From contig JBJORA010000041.1 in the NCBI GenBank assembly GCA_046049675.1, forward strand, positions 17,423 through 81,422: 64,000 nucleotides of DNA, in the 5' to 3' direction. Position numbers and translations under genes: made by a program. Below are positions 35,765 to 43,969 of this stretch, in pieces. Source of the DNA: CAIXQW01 sp046049675 (GTDB taxonomy: Bacteria; Bacteroidota; Bacteroidia; Chitinophagales; Chitinophagaceae). Within the stretch, counting starts at the first letter, position 1, and each line of letters starts with the position of its first letter. The notes under the pieces are model-generated. The model was not told where the DNA came from, made no database searches, and saw nothing but the letters and a program-made list of their open reading frames with translations.

Positions 35765-36517
35765 CTAATCTCTGCTTATTGGTTTTTGTTCTGCAACACA
35801 ACCAAAGAATTTAGCAAGTATAAAGCCAGCGAAGAATCCACCTATATGTGCTGCATAAGCTACACCGCCACCTGAACCACCTAAGCTTCCAAGCCCATTA
35901 AAGATTTGAAACGCTATCCATACACCCAAGGCAATGATGGCTGGCACTGTAACAGGAAAATAGAAAAGAATAGCCCGCACTTTATTTTGTGGAAACATAC
36001 ATAAGTAGGCACCAAGCACACCACTAATTGCGCCACTTGCGCCAAGACTTGGAATTAGCGTGTCTTGCGCCTGAAAGAAACTACTCGCCACATGTGCTAG
36101 CGAACCTAATACGCCAGTCAATAGATAAAAGAGCAAATATTTGATGTGGCCCATTTGATTTTCAATGTTGTCGCCAAAAATCCACAAGTACAACATATTG
36201 CCAAAAATATGACTGATGCCGCCATGCATAAACATACTTGTAATCATTGTTAGATACACGGGTATTGGTGTTTGTTCCAAAGGAGGCATTTGATGTTTAA
36301 TACCTGTTGCTTGATCTACATAAACTTTTGCCTGTGTTACGATGTCTTTTCCTGTAATTATTTCAGCCGGCACGGTGCTAAACGCGTAAGTGAATTTGTC
36401 GTTGTTGCCAATGCCTTGTAGCAATACAAAAACCAAAATATTTGCGATGATTAGTGCATATGTTACGAAAGGTACAATACGACGTTGGCTATTGTCGTCT
36501 GCGTAAGGAAAAAACAT
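35765..36517 (-). CDS. Rhomboid family intramembrane serine protease
   Basis: Polytopic inner membrane serine protease of 250 residues with six or seven hydrophobic segments. The catalytic Ser is in SLGASGAISGVLGAYL and the catalytic His in AYAAHIGGFFAGF. The first-loop line HGGISHIFGNMLYLWIFGDN with the conserved HxxxN is also present. It cleaves transmembrane segments of other proteins; substrates are unknown. It may be leaderless: a box TAACTTTA (36522-36529) ends 4 nt before the ATG. It is divergent from the beta-helix gene. Confidence 0.96.
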   Translation of the reverse strand: MFFPYADDNSQRRIVPFVTYALIIANILVFVLLQGIGNNDKFTYAFSTVPAEIITGKDIVTQAKVYVDQATGIKHQMPPLEQTPIPVYLTMITSMFMHGGISHIFGNMLYLWIFGDNIENQMGHIKYLLFYLLTGVLGSLAHVASSFFQAQDTLIPSLGASGAISGVLGAYLCMFPQNKVRAILFYFPVTVPAIIALGVWIAFQIFNGLGSLGGSGGGVAYAAHIGGFFAGFILAKFFGCVAEQKPISRD

Positions 36518-36521
36518 GCTG

Positions 36522-36529
36522 TAAAGTTA
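36522..36529 (-). promoter_or_regulatory. -7-like box TAACTTTA, rhomboid gene
   Basis: One mismatch to TAnnTTTG. It ends 4 nt before the ATG at 36517, the same spacing as at several other genes here. Confidence 0.4.
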
Positions 36530-36566
36530 GTGTCTTGGTGCTAGATTTTTCTAGTAATAATGTATT

Positions 36567-36574
36567 TACATTTG
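36567..36574 (+). promoter_or_regulatory. -7 box TACATTTG, beta-helix gene
   Basis: An exact TAnnTTTG match ending 4 nt before the ATG at 36579; leaderless mRNA expected. Confidence 0.65.
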
Positions 36575-36578
36575 CTAG

Positions 36579-38324
36579 ATGCGTCCTAAACTATTGATAC
36601 CCATTTTTAGTCTTTTGTCATTGACAGTAGTTGCACAAATTCCTGCTAACCGTCTTGTTGACTGGCGTAGGGTAGGCGTGCAACAGCAAACGCAACAGTG
36701 GATTGTACAAAATGTTGCTGCACTTGGCGCCGACACTACTGGACAAATGCCCGTAGATGTGCTAATTAATGCTAGTATTGCAACAGCAGCTGCTGGCACT
36801 GAATTCTTTTTCCCTGCTGGTAGATATAAATTTACAGCGCCTGTTATCATGAAAAGCCATGTACGCTTGCGTGGTGAAGGCGTAGCAACTTTGTTTATTG
36901 TAAATATGCTTAGCCCAGACGATTTTATACAAATGAAGGGTAGCCTTACTGCTGCACAGATACCAATTACAAGTGATTGCCTTAAGGGTGATTCTTCTAT
37001 TCAAACAAGTAATATACCATTAACCGTTGGCGCATATTATCGCTTAAAGTTTAATGACAGCGCGCTTATGTTTAGCACTTGGGCTTACAGCATGGCAGGT
37101 CAGATATACCAAGTAAAAACCAGTACACTAGGCGCACCTTATAGCGCAAAGGTAGATGCTCAGCATCGTTTAAACTACCTTGCTAGCGACAGTGCATATT
37201 TACAACAGCTTATTCCCATTGAGGATGCAGGTGTTGAATGTTTAAGCATAGAAATCAAAGACAGTTCAGTTGCGCAATTACGTAATATCAACTTAAAGTA
37301 CGCTGTTAACTGTTGGGTGCGTGGCGTGTCAAGTAACCGCACAAACTTTGGCCATGTTGTGCTAGAAAATGCCAAGCATTGTAGTATAGAGCGCAACTAC
37401 TTGCATCATGGCTTTGGCTATGGTGGTGGAGGTAGGGCTTATGGTGTAGTTTGCCAAGATGGTACATGCGAGAATCTAATTAGCGATAACGTGTTTGAGC
37501 ATCTACGACACAGCATGCTTGTACAAGGCGGCGCTAATGGAAATGTTTATGCCTACAACCACAGCGCTGATCCATTTTGGGAGAATGTTGTGCCTAATAG
37601 CAGCGGCGATATTGCTATCCATGGCAATTATCCCTACTGCAATCTGTTTGAAGGCAATACAGTAAGCCATATTTGGAGCGACAATAGCCACGGCGCCAAT
37701 GGGCCTTACAATACTTTTTTTAGAAATAGAATTTATGGTTATGGCTTTAGTATAACAAGCGGTGATAGTTTAAATATTGTTAGCAACGAGGCAACGACCT
37801 ATACACCAATTTATGGCAATTGGAATCTTGGAACGACAGTGGGCACACTTAGTAGTGGTAACAATGTAGTTACAAGTAACGGTACAACCTATTCAGTGCA
37901 AGCTGCGGGAACGAGCGCAGCAACAGAAAGTAGTTTGTATTTATCAAGCAAACCACCATATTTATGGAATAGTGGCGCAGCTTGGCCATTAATAGGTTTG
38001 CCAATTGTGCCCAATACCTATACAAGCAGTGCAACGAATAGATTTAGTTTGTCGGAATTTGCAAACTGTGCCGAGATTGCAGAGAGTATTATTAATCTAC
38101 ATTCCAATAAAGACCCTCAAGTGTATCCAACGGCTGTCGATGGCAACGGACGTTTGCATATTATTGGTGCTAACACCAACAGTACATTTAAGATTTGCAA
38201 TGCGGCAGGTACGATAATTGCTCAAGGATTCCCTCAGAACAATACAATACAACTGCACAACCTTCATTCAGGTTTGTACATTTTGCAGCTTGGCGCGGGC
38301 ACTACAAAGTTTACTGTGTACTAG
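36579..38324 (+). CDS. Secreted right-handed beta-helix protein with T9SS sorting domain
   Basis: Exported protein of 581 residues. The signal peptide ends TVVAQ. The N-terminal part is a pectate-lyase-3-like opening (VDWRRVGVQ ... FFFPAGRYKFTAPVIMKSHV), followed by a parallel beta-helix rich in turn residues (RNYLHHGFGYGGGGRAYG, NLFEGNTVSHIWSDNSHGAN). The last ~60 residues form a short type A T9SS sorting domain (LHNLHSGLYILQLGAG and a closing TKFTVY). It probably binds or cleaves polysaccharide at the cell surface, but no lyase or hydrolase active site can be named with confidence. The gene stands alone and its end overlaps the convergent membrane gene by 4 bp. Confidence 0.85.
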   Translation: MRPKLLIPIFSLLSLTVVAQIPANRLVDWRRVGVQQQTQQWIVQNVAALGADTTGQMPVDVLINASIATAAAGTEFFFPAGRYKFTAPVIMKSHVRLRGEGVATLFIVNMLSPDDFIQMKGSLTAAQIPITSDCLKGDSSIQTSNIPLTVGAYYRLKFNDSALMFSTWAYSMAGQIYQVKTSTLGAPYSAKVDAQHRLNYLASDSAYLQQLIPIEDAGVECLSIEIKDSSVAQLRNINLKYAVNCWVRGVSSNRTNFGHVVLENAKHCSIERNYLHHGFGYGGGGRAYGVVCQDGTCENLISDNVFEHLRHSMLVQGGANGNVYAYNHSADPFWENVVPNSSGDIAIHGNYPYCNLFEGNTVSHIWSDNSHGANGPYNTFFRNRIYGYGFSITSGDSLNIVSNEATTYTPIYGNWNLGTTVGTLSSGNNVVTSNGTTYSVQAAGTSAATESSLYLSSKPPYLWNSGAAWPLIGLPIVPNTYTSSATNRFSLSEFANCAEIAESIINLHSNKDPQVYPTAVDGNGRLHIIGANTNSTFKICNAAGTIIAQGFPQNNTIQLHNLHSGLYILQLGAGTTKFTVY

Positions 38325-38785
38325 GCTTCAGTTTTTACCCAGCGGTAAAGCTTACGTACGTAGTCAAAATACCCAAGCTCCATGCGTATCCAAAATACAA
38401 CTGAAACCAAAGTTGCTACAGCTAGCATCACTTTAGCAACGCCACCATAAAGGTCGCCTGCAAAGTAAAGCAAGCAAGTGCCAGCGATAAAGAAGAACAC
38501 CAATAGTATCAGTAAAATGTAAATGCCACCAACATCAATGCGTCGCGGATGGGTTTTTACTCTCACTACAGTGTCTTGGCCCTTTTGGTTAAACAGTACA
38601 TGTGTGATTGGTAAGGTAGTTACACCATCTACATCCTCAGCATGAGGAATAATCTTTACTACATCATCACGTTCAACTACCTCAAAATCCAACTGGTGCA
38701 CATGTACCTTTTTTCCTACAAGTCGCTGTTTAATTTCTGAAGTGTCGTGGTTAGTCTTGAAACTAAGCGTTCGGTTAAAGATCAT
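38321..38785 (-). CDS. Hypothetical membrane protein, two TM helices
   Basis: A 154-residue protein with a soluble N-terminal half and two hydrophobic segments (GGIYILLILLVFFFIAGTCL and VAKVMLAVATLVSVVFWIRM), ending in a short basic cytosolic tail. I recognise no family. The N-terminal part has a beta-like line (VHQLDFEVVERDDVVKIIPH). A TACCTTAT stretch upstream could be its promoter but is a weak match. It is convergent with the beta-helix gene and divergent from pruA. Confidence 0.7.
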   Translation of the reverse strand: MIFNRTLSFKTNHDTSEIKQRLVGKKVHVHQLDFEVVERDDVVKIIPHAEDVDGVTTLPITHVLFNQKGQDTVVRVKTHPRRIDVGGIYILLILLVFFFIAGTCLLYFAGDLYGGVAKVMLAVATLVSVVFWIRMELGYFDYVRKLYRWVKTEA

Positions 38786-38849
38786 GGTTTGTAAATTGTT
38801 TTTTTGGTTATGTAAAAATAAGGTATTAACTGCAAGTTTTTCTATTTGT

Positions 38850-38899
38850 TTTGCACTTTTGCACAGATTTATTCACGTTTCAGTATGTGCAAAAAGTGC
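38850..38899. promoter_or_regulatory. Inverted and direct repeats of TTTTGCAC upstream of pruA
   Basis: GCACTTTTGCACA (38853-38865) and TGTGCAAAAAGTGC (38886-38899) are inverted with one extra base. TTTTGCAC also occurs overlapping at 38850, and again beside the pruA -7 box at 38978-38985. This could be an operator family for pruA or a hairpin. Confidence 0.4.
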
Positions 38900-38973
38900 T
38901 GCTGTAAGACCTTTTGTCATTACTATAGACGTATCAAGTTGGCAAAAGTTACATGGCATTCGGCTTTTCACAG

Positions 38974-38981
38974 TACTTTTG
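38974..38981 (+). promoter_or_regulatory. -7 box TACTTTTG, pruA
   Basis: An exact TAnnTTTG match, with TTGG at 38938-38941 near the -33 position, 28 nt before the pruA ATG. Confidence 0.65.
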
Positions 38982-39009
38982 CACTTCTTAAAAATTTCAT
39001 TAACAAATC

Positions 39010-40647
39010 ATGAGTAACGGACACTACTTCTATCCAATGCCAGTCAACGAGCCTGTTTTGGGCTATGCACCAGGTAGCAACGAAAAGAAAGCCCTAAAAG
39101 CGGCACTTGCGGCGGCTAAGGCACAAGAGCTTGACATACCAATGTATATTGGCGACAAAGAAGTACGTACAGGCGAAAAGCACCGCATTCATCCGCCTCA
39201 TGAAATTAAGCATACCCTTGGCTATTTTCACAAAGGCAATGCCACACATGCTAAAGATGCAGTAAAAGCTGCTCTTAAGGCGCGCGAAAAGTGGAGTAGC
39301 ATGAGCTGGGAACACCGCGCAACCATATTTTTACGTGCCGCTGATTTACTTGCCACAAAATACCGCTGGGAAATGAATGCCGCTACTATGCTTGGCCAAA
39401 GCAAAAATTGCTATCAAGCTGAAATAGACAGTGCATGCGAACTTATTGATTTCTTGCGCTTTAATGTACACTTCCTTAGCAATATCTATCGTCAGCAGCC
39501 AATTAGTGGTGCAGGTATGAACAATCGCACAGAGTATCGTGCATTAGAAGGTTTTGTGCTTGCAGTAACGCCGTTTAACTTTACAGCTATTGGCGGCAAT
39601 CTACCAACAAGTGCTGCTATGTGCGGCAATGTAGTAGTTTGGAAATGTGCCAATACACAAATCTACAGCGCGCAAGTATTCATGAAAATACTTAAAGAGG
39701 CTGGCTTACCGGATGGTGTTATCAACCTTATCTATGTTGATGGTCCAGTTGTAGGAGAAGTTTGCTTGAATCACCCTGAATTCGCCGGTGTTCACTTTAC
39801 AGGTAGTACTGGTGTATTCAACCGCATGTGGGCGCAAATAGGTAATAACATTTCTAATAGCGTTTACAAATCTTACCCGCGTATTGTTGGAGAAACTGGT
39901 GGTAAAGACTTTGTGCTTGTACATCACACTTCAAATGTTGATAGCGTAGTAGCAGGTTTGGCACGCGGTGCTTTTGAGTACCAAGGGCAAAAATGTAGTG
40001 CAGCTAGTAGAGCTTATTTGCCTGACAATTTAGCTAAAGACATCAAGAAAAAACTTGTAGCAGAAGTGCAAACAATGCAAATGGGCACTACAGAAGATTT
40101 TAGAAATTTTGTGAACGCAGTAATTGACGAAAAAGCTTTTGATAGTATCAAGGCTTATATTGATCGTGCCCGCAAGGATAAAGGTGCCAAAATTTTAGTG
40201 GGTGGCAATTGCGATAAAACGAAAGGCTTTTTTATTGAGCCAACCATTATAGAAGTTTCTGATCCTAACTACACAACCATGTGTGAGGAAATCTTTGGCC
40301 CTGTGCTTACAATCTACACTTACAAGGCAGAAGAGTGGGCTAAGGCTTGCAAATTAGTGGATAGCACTAGTCCGTACGCATTAACTGGTGCAATCTTTAG
40401 CCAGGATAAATACGCTATTGAGCAGGCTACTAAGTTGCTTGTAAATAGTGCTGGTAATTTCTACATTAACGATAAACCTACTGGTGCCGTTGTTGGACAG
40501 CAGCCATTTGGCGGCGCACGTGCTAGTGGTACTAACGACAAAGCGGGCAGTGCACTTAATCTTTACCGTTGGCTCAATGCACGCACTATCAAGGAAACCT
40601 ATGTGCCACCTGTAGATTATAGGTACAGTTTCTTGGGCGAGAAGTAG
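39010..40647 (+). CDS. pruA: L-glutamate gamma-semialdehyde dehydrogenase (1-pyrroline-5-carboxylate dehydrogenase)
   Basis: Second step of proline catabolism: oxidises glutamate semialdehyde to glutamate with NAD+. The stand-alone 545-residue enzyme, with the N-terminal extension typical of the Bacteroidota/eukaryote form, shows the NAD fold line AVTPFNFTAIGGNLPTSAA, the catalytic Glu region IVGETGGKDFV (about 296), the nucleophile Cys in YQGQKCSAASRAY (about 326) and the closing QQPFGGARASGTNDKAG. It has its own -7 box with TTTTGCAC repeats above it. No proline dehydrogenase gene is next to it in this window. Confidence 0.97.
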   Translation: MSNGHYFYPMPVNEPVLGYAPGSNEKKALKAALAAAKAQELDIPMYIGDKEVRTGEKHRIHPPHEIKHTLGYFHKGNATHAKDAVKAALKAREKWSSMSWEHRATIFLRAADLLATKYRWEMNAATMLGQSKNCYQAEIDSACELIDFLRFNVHFLSNIYRQQPISGAGMNNRTEYRALEGFVLAVTPFNFTAIGGNLPTSAAMCGNVVVWKCANTQIYSAQVFMKILKEAGLPDGVINLIYVDGPVVGEVCLNHPEFAGVHFTGSTGVFNRMWAQIGNNISNSVYKSYPRIVGETGGKDFVLVHHTSNVDSVVAGLARGAFEYQGQKCSAASRAYLPDNLAKDIKKKLVAEVQTMQMGTTEDFRNFVNAVIDEKAFDSIKAYIDRARKDKGAKILVGGNCDKTKGFFIEPTIIEVSDPNYTTMCEEIFGPVLTIYTYKAEEWAKACKLVDSTSPYALTGAIFSQDKYAIEQATKLLVNSAGNFYINDKPTGAVVGQQPFGGARASGTNDKAGSALNLYRWLNARTIKETYVPPVDYRYSFLGEK

Positions 40648-40702
40648 GCTAGCAAAAAGTGCTAATTTGCATTTGATTAAGCATGCCACAGCTAGCATTA
40701 TA

Positions 40703-40710
40703 TACCTTTG
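40703..40710 (+). promoter_or_regulatory. -7 box TACCTTTG, DUF3575 gene
   Basis: An exact TAnnTTTG match ending 4 nt before the ATG at 40715; leaderless mRNA expected, and upstream in-frame starts are excluded. Confidence 0.65.
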
Positions 40711-40714
40711 TATC

Positions 40715-41266
40715 ATGAATAGGTTACTAAGTGTGCTATTTGTGATTGCATTTTCCGGAAGTGCAATTGCTCAAACTACGGTTGATAAACCGGAGAAGGC
40801 AATTGTATTAAAGACCAATGCGCTTAATATATTGTTCATTCCTAGCATACATGGGGAGTTTCAGGTGGCTAAAAAGTTTTCTGTGCAAGCTAATGTACAT
40901 CGGGTGCGTTACACGTTCATGAGCACAAGCCAATTGCTGAATATGAGCATGGATGCACGTTATTACATTGTTCCCACAAAAAACAAGCAACTAGCGGGGT
41001 TATACGTTTTGGGTGGCATGGCGCTATCGCATGATTATGACGCTTGGCGCACAGTTGATTCCGTAAGCATACCTGGTGGTACCAGTATGATAGGACCTAT
41101 GGCTAAGATTGGTTATCAGATGGTTGTTGGCCAAAAACAAAGGCTTTATTTAGATGCAAACCTTGGTTTTGCGGCATTTCTATGGACCACTAAGCGCAAC
41201 GATTATTTCAATGGTGAGCAAGAAGGGCGGATATTTTTAGGTGCTGGCTACCGAATTTGGCCTTAA
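40715..41266 (+). CDS. DUF3575-like outer membrane protein
   Basis: Predicted outer membrane barrel of 183 residues. The signal peptide is LLSVLFVIAFSGSAIAQ. The line VLKTNALNILFIPSIHGEFQ, an early strand pair and RYYIVP are typical of DUF3575, and the protein ends in an aromatic strand (GAGYRIWP). Family function is unknown; some members relate to capsule or adhesin export. The start at 40715 was chosen because the promoter box lies 4 nt upstream. Confidence 0.75.
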   Translation: MNRLLSVLFVIAFSGSAIAQTTVDKPEKAIVLKTNALNILFIPSIHGEFQVAKKFSVQANVHRVRYTFMSTSQLLNMSMDARYYIVPTKNKQLAGLYVLGGMALSHDYDAWRTVDSVSIPGGTSMIGPMAKIGYQMVVGQKQRLYLDANLGFAAFLWTTKRNDYFNGEQEGRIFLGAGYRIWP

Positions 41267-41322
41267 TTACATGTTTTTAGCACACAAATCGCCAATATTT
41301 TGGCTATCTAGGCAAGTTTCAC

Positions 41323-41330
41323 TACCTTTG
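41323..41330 (+). promoter_or_regulatory. -7 box TACCTTTG, rpsO
   Basis: An exact TAnnTTTG match, 32 nt before the rpsO ATG. The ~25-nt leader contains GCGG and T-rich sequence. Confidence 0.65.
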
Positions 41331-41362
41331 CCGCGGAAAAAAACGGATGTAAATTTTTTAGG

Positions 41363-41635
41363 ATGTCACATTTAACAATTGAGCGTAAGAAGGAGATTTT
41401 TAAGACTTACGGAGAAAACGAAACAAATACTGGCTCTATTCAGGGTCAAGTAGCAATGCTCACAGAGCGTATTAACCATATTAGTAATCACTTGAAAACT
41501 AATAAGAAAGACAAAAGCAGCCAGCGCGGTTTGTTGATGATGGTAGGTCGTCGTAAGCGCATGCTAGCTTATCTATCTAAGACTAACCTTACGGGCTATC
41601 GTGCCCTTATTGAGCAACTAGGTTTGCGTAAATAA
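41363..41635 (+). CDS. rpsO: 30S ribosomal protein S15
   Basis: Small-subunit protein binding 16S rRNA in the platform. The 90-residue length is exact. Family lines are NTGSIQGQVAMLTERINHIS, then HLKTNKKDKSSQRGL, the diagnostic LLMMVGRRKRMLAYL and the C-terminal YRALIEQLGLRK. It lies directly before pnp, the gene order of many bacteria, but a strong terminator separates the two genes, so read-through and a second promoter would both be needed for pnp. Confidence 0.98.
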   Translation: MSHLTIERKKEIFKTYGENETNTGSIQGQVAMLTERINHISNHLKTNKKDKSSQRGLLMMVGRRKRMLAYLSKTNLTGYRALIEQLGLRK

Positions 41636-41648
41636 TTCAAAGCAAAGT

Positions 41649-41684
41649 ACATTCCCAGCTATTATGGTTGGGAATGTTTTTTTT
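41649..41684 (+). terminator. Intrinsic terminator between rpsO and pnp
   Basis: A perfect 9-bp stem, ACATTCCCA / TGGGAATGT, around a ~10-nt loop, followed by T8. Confidence 0.9.
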
Positions 41685-41767
41685 AAGGATATCTCAAGTA
41701 TTGATTTAGCGCCGCATTATGTCGACGTATTGAGGTTTTCTATCATTTCAAAAAAAACTATTTTAGG

Positions 41768-43897
41768 ATGTTCACTAATTTTCAGAGCAAAACATTTACC
41801 ATGCCAGATGGTAAAGCAATCACATTAGAAACTGGCAAAATGGCTCGTCAAGCTGACGGGTCTGTATTATTGAAAGTTGGCAATTGCGCACTTTTAGCAA
41901 CTGTTGTTGCAAGTAAAGAACCACGCCCAGGTCAAAGCTTCTTTCCACTAACGGTAGATTACCAAGAGAAGTTTGCAAGTGCTGGTCGTATACCAGGTTC
42001 ATTTTTTAAGCGCGAAGGTCGTTTAAGCGACTACGAAGTATTAATTAGCCGATTGATTGATCGTGCATTGCGCCCATTATTCCCTGACCAATACGTATGC
42101 GATGTGCAAGTACTTGTTACTATGCACAGTAGCGACGAAGAAGTAATGCCAGATGCTTATGCTTGTTTGGCTGCTAGTGCAGCGCTTGCTGTAAGTAATG
42201 TGCCAATCGAAGAAATCATTTCGGAAGTACGTGTAGCACGTATTGATGGCAAGTTTGTAATTAATCCAACACGCAGCGAATTAAAAACTGCAGATATGGA
42301 CTTTATTATCGCCGCTACCGAAAAGAATATTATGATGGTAGAAGGTGAAAGCGATGAGTGTAATGAAGCCGATATGATTACTGCTATTGAAGTGGGTCAT
42401 GAAGCTATCCGTGTACAAATTGCAGCACAAAAAGAATTGTGGGCTGCTGTAGGTAGTCCTGCAAAGCGCGAGTGGACAAAGCCTTACACAAATGACGAGC
42501 TTAAGAAAAAAGTATTTGAATTTGCAGCACCAAAGGTTTTAGAGGTTGCTCGTAGCGCAAGTGCCAAGCACGATCGTAGTGCAGCTTTCAAAGCAATTCA
42601 AGAAGAAACAAAAGTACATATTGGCGAATTGCCTGAAGAAGATGCAGCATTGCTAAACGGCTTTTTCTATAAGTTAGAGAAAGAAGTAGTTCGTAACATG
42701 ATGCTTGATGAGGCCAAGCGCCTTGATGGTCGTGACTACACAACAGTTCGCCCACTAGCAATTGAAACAGACGTATTGGCTATGCCACACGGTAGTAGCT
42801 TGTTTACACGTGGTGAAACACAAAGCTTAAGTACCGTTACATTAGGTAGCCCAGATGACGAGTCTTTGCAAGAGAATGCGCAAGAAAGTATTTATCGTAA
42901 GTTTTATCTTCACTACAACTTCCCTCCATTTAGCACAGGCGAAACACGCCCAATGCGCGGACCAGGTCGTCGTGAAGTAGGCCATGGTAATCTTGCTCAA
43001 CGCAGTTTAGAAAAAATGATGCCGAGCCCAGAAACTTGGCCATATACAACGCGTATCATTAGCGATATTTTAGAAAGTAATGGTAGTAGTAGTATGGCTA
43101 CAGTATGTGCAGGTAGTCTTGCATTGTTTGATGCAGGTGTACCAATGCCAAAGCACGTTGCAGGTGTTGCAATGGGCTTAATTAGCCGCGATAGCGATAA
43201 GAAGTGGTGCGTACTTACAGACATTCTTGGTGACGAAGACCATCTGGGTGATATGGACTTTAAGGTGACAGGTACACGTGACGGTATTTGCGCAATTCAA
43301 ATGGATATTAAAGTTGACGGCTTAGGCATGGACGTAATGCGTCAAGCTTTAGAGCAAGCGCGTCAAGGTCGTTTACATATTTTGGATGCAATGTATGAGT
43401 CAATCGCAGAGCCACGCCAAGAAATGAAGCCTCAAGTACCACGTATTGAGCAGTTAACTATCGACAAGGAGTTTATTGGCGCAGTTATTGGACCAGGCGG
43501 TAAAGTAATTCAAGAAATGCAGCGCGAAACCAATACCACCATCAATATCGAAGAGGTAGATGGTAAAGGTATCATCAAGATCTTCTCTAAAGAAGGTGAA
43601 GGCATGAAGGCTGCAATGGCACGTATTAAAGGCATTGTTGCTGTACCAGAAGTTGGCGACGAGTACGATGCCACAGTGAAGAGCATTATGCCATATGGTG
43701 CATTCGTAGAATTTTTACCAGGCAAGCAGGGCTTATTGCATATTAGCGAAGTAAGTCACAAGCGCCTAGAAAATTTAGAAGGTGTGCTTAACGAAGGCGA
43801 TCAAATTAAAGTAAAGCTACTTGGTATAGATGCTAAGAGCGGTAAGTTTAAGCTAAGCCGCAAAGTATTGATGCCAAAGCCAGAAATGCCTCAATAA
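41768..43897 (+). CDS. pnp: Polyribonucleotide nucleotidyltransferase (PNPase)
   Basis: Phosphorolytic 3'-5' exoribonuclease of mRNA decay. The 709-residue trimer-forming enzyme has the two RNase PH domains: the first opens GKMARQADGSVLLKVGN, and the second contains LFTRGETQSLSTVTLGS and STGETRPMRGPGRREVGHG with the catalytic residues, followed by DILGDEDHLGDMDFKV. A helical linker lies between them. The C-terminus has a KH domain (EFIGAVIGPGGKVIQEM, about 555-615) and an S1 domain (YDATVKSIMPYGAFVEFLPG, about 640-700). All key lines are intact. It is followed by an unusual T18 run and a terminator. Confidence 0.98.
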   Translation: MFTNFQSKTFTMPDGKAITLETGKMARQADGSVLLKVGNCALLATVVASKEPRPGQSFFPLTVDYQEKFASAGRIPGSFFKREGRLSDYEVLISRLIDRALRPLFPDQYVCDVQVLVTMHSSDEEVMPDAYACLAASAALAVSNVPIEEIISEVRVARIDGKFVINPTRSELKTADMDFIIAATEKNIMMVEGESDECNEADMITAIEVGHEAIRVQIAAQKELWAAVGSPAKREWTKPYTNDELKKKVFEFAAPKVLEVARSASAKHDRSAAFKAIQEETKVHIGELPEEDAALLNGFFYKLEKEVVRNMMLDEAKRLDGRDYTTVRPLAIETDVLAMPHGSSLFTRGETQSLSTVTLGSPDDESLQENAQESIYRKFYLHYNFPPFSTGETRPMRGPGRREVGHGNLAQRSLEKMMPSPETWPYTTRIISDILESNGSSSMATVCAGSLALFDAGVPMPKHVAGVAMGLISRDSDKKWCVLTDILGDEDHLGDMDFKVTGTRDGICAIQMDIKVDGLGMDVMRQALEQARQGRLHILDAMYESIAEPRQEMKPQVPRIEQLTIDKEFIGAVIGPGGKVIQEMQRETNTTINIEEVDGKGIIKIFSKEGEGMKAAMARIKGIVAVPEVGDEYDATVKSIMPYGAFVEFLPGKQGLLHISEVSHKRLENLEGVLNEGDQIKVKLLGIDAKSGKFKLSRKVLMPKPEMPQ

Positions 43898-43904
43898 CTG
43901 ATCA

Positions 43905-43953
43905 TTTTTTTTTTTTTTTTTTGAGCTCGCTGTAATGGCGGGCTCTTTTTTGT
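43905..43953 (+). terminator. T18 run plus intrinsic terminator after pnp
   Basis: A run of 18 consecutive T (43905-43922) is followed by the stem GAGCTCGC / GCGGGCTC (one mismatch) and T6. The hairpin and last T run form a normal terminator; the T18 run before it is unusual and a likely slippage site. Confidence 0.85.
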
Positions 43954-43969
43954 ATGCTTTGCTGAAATA

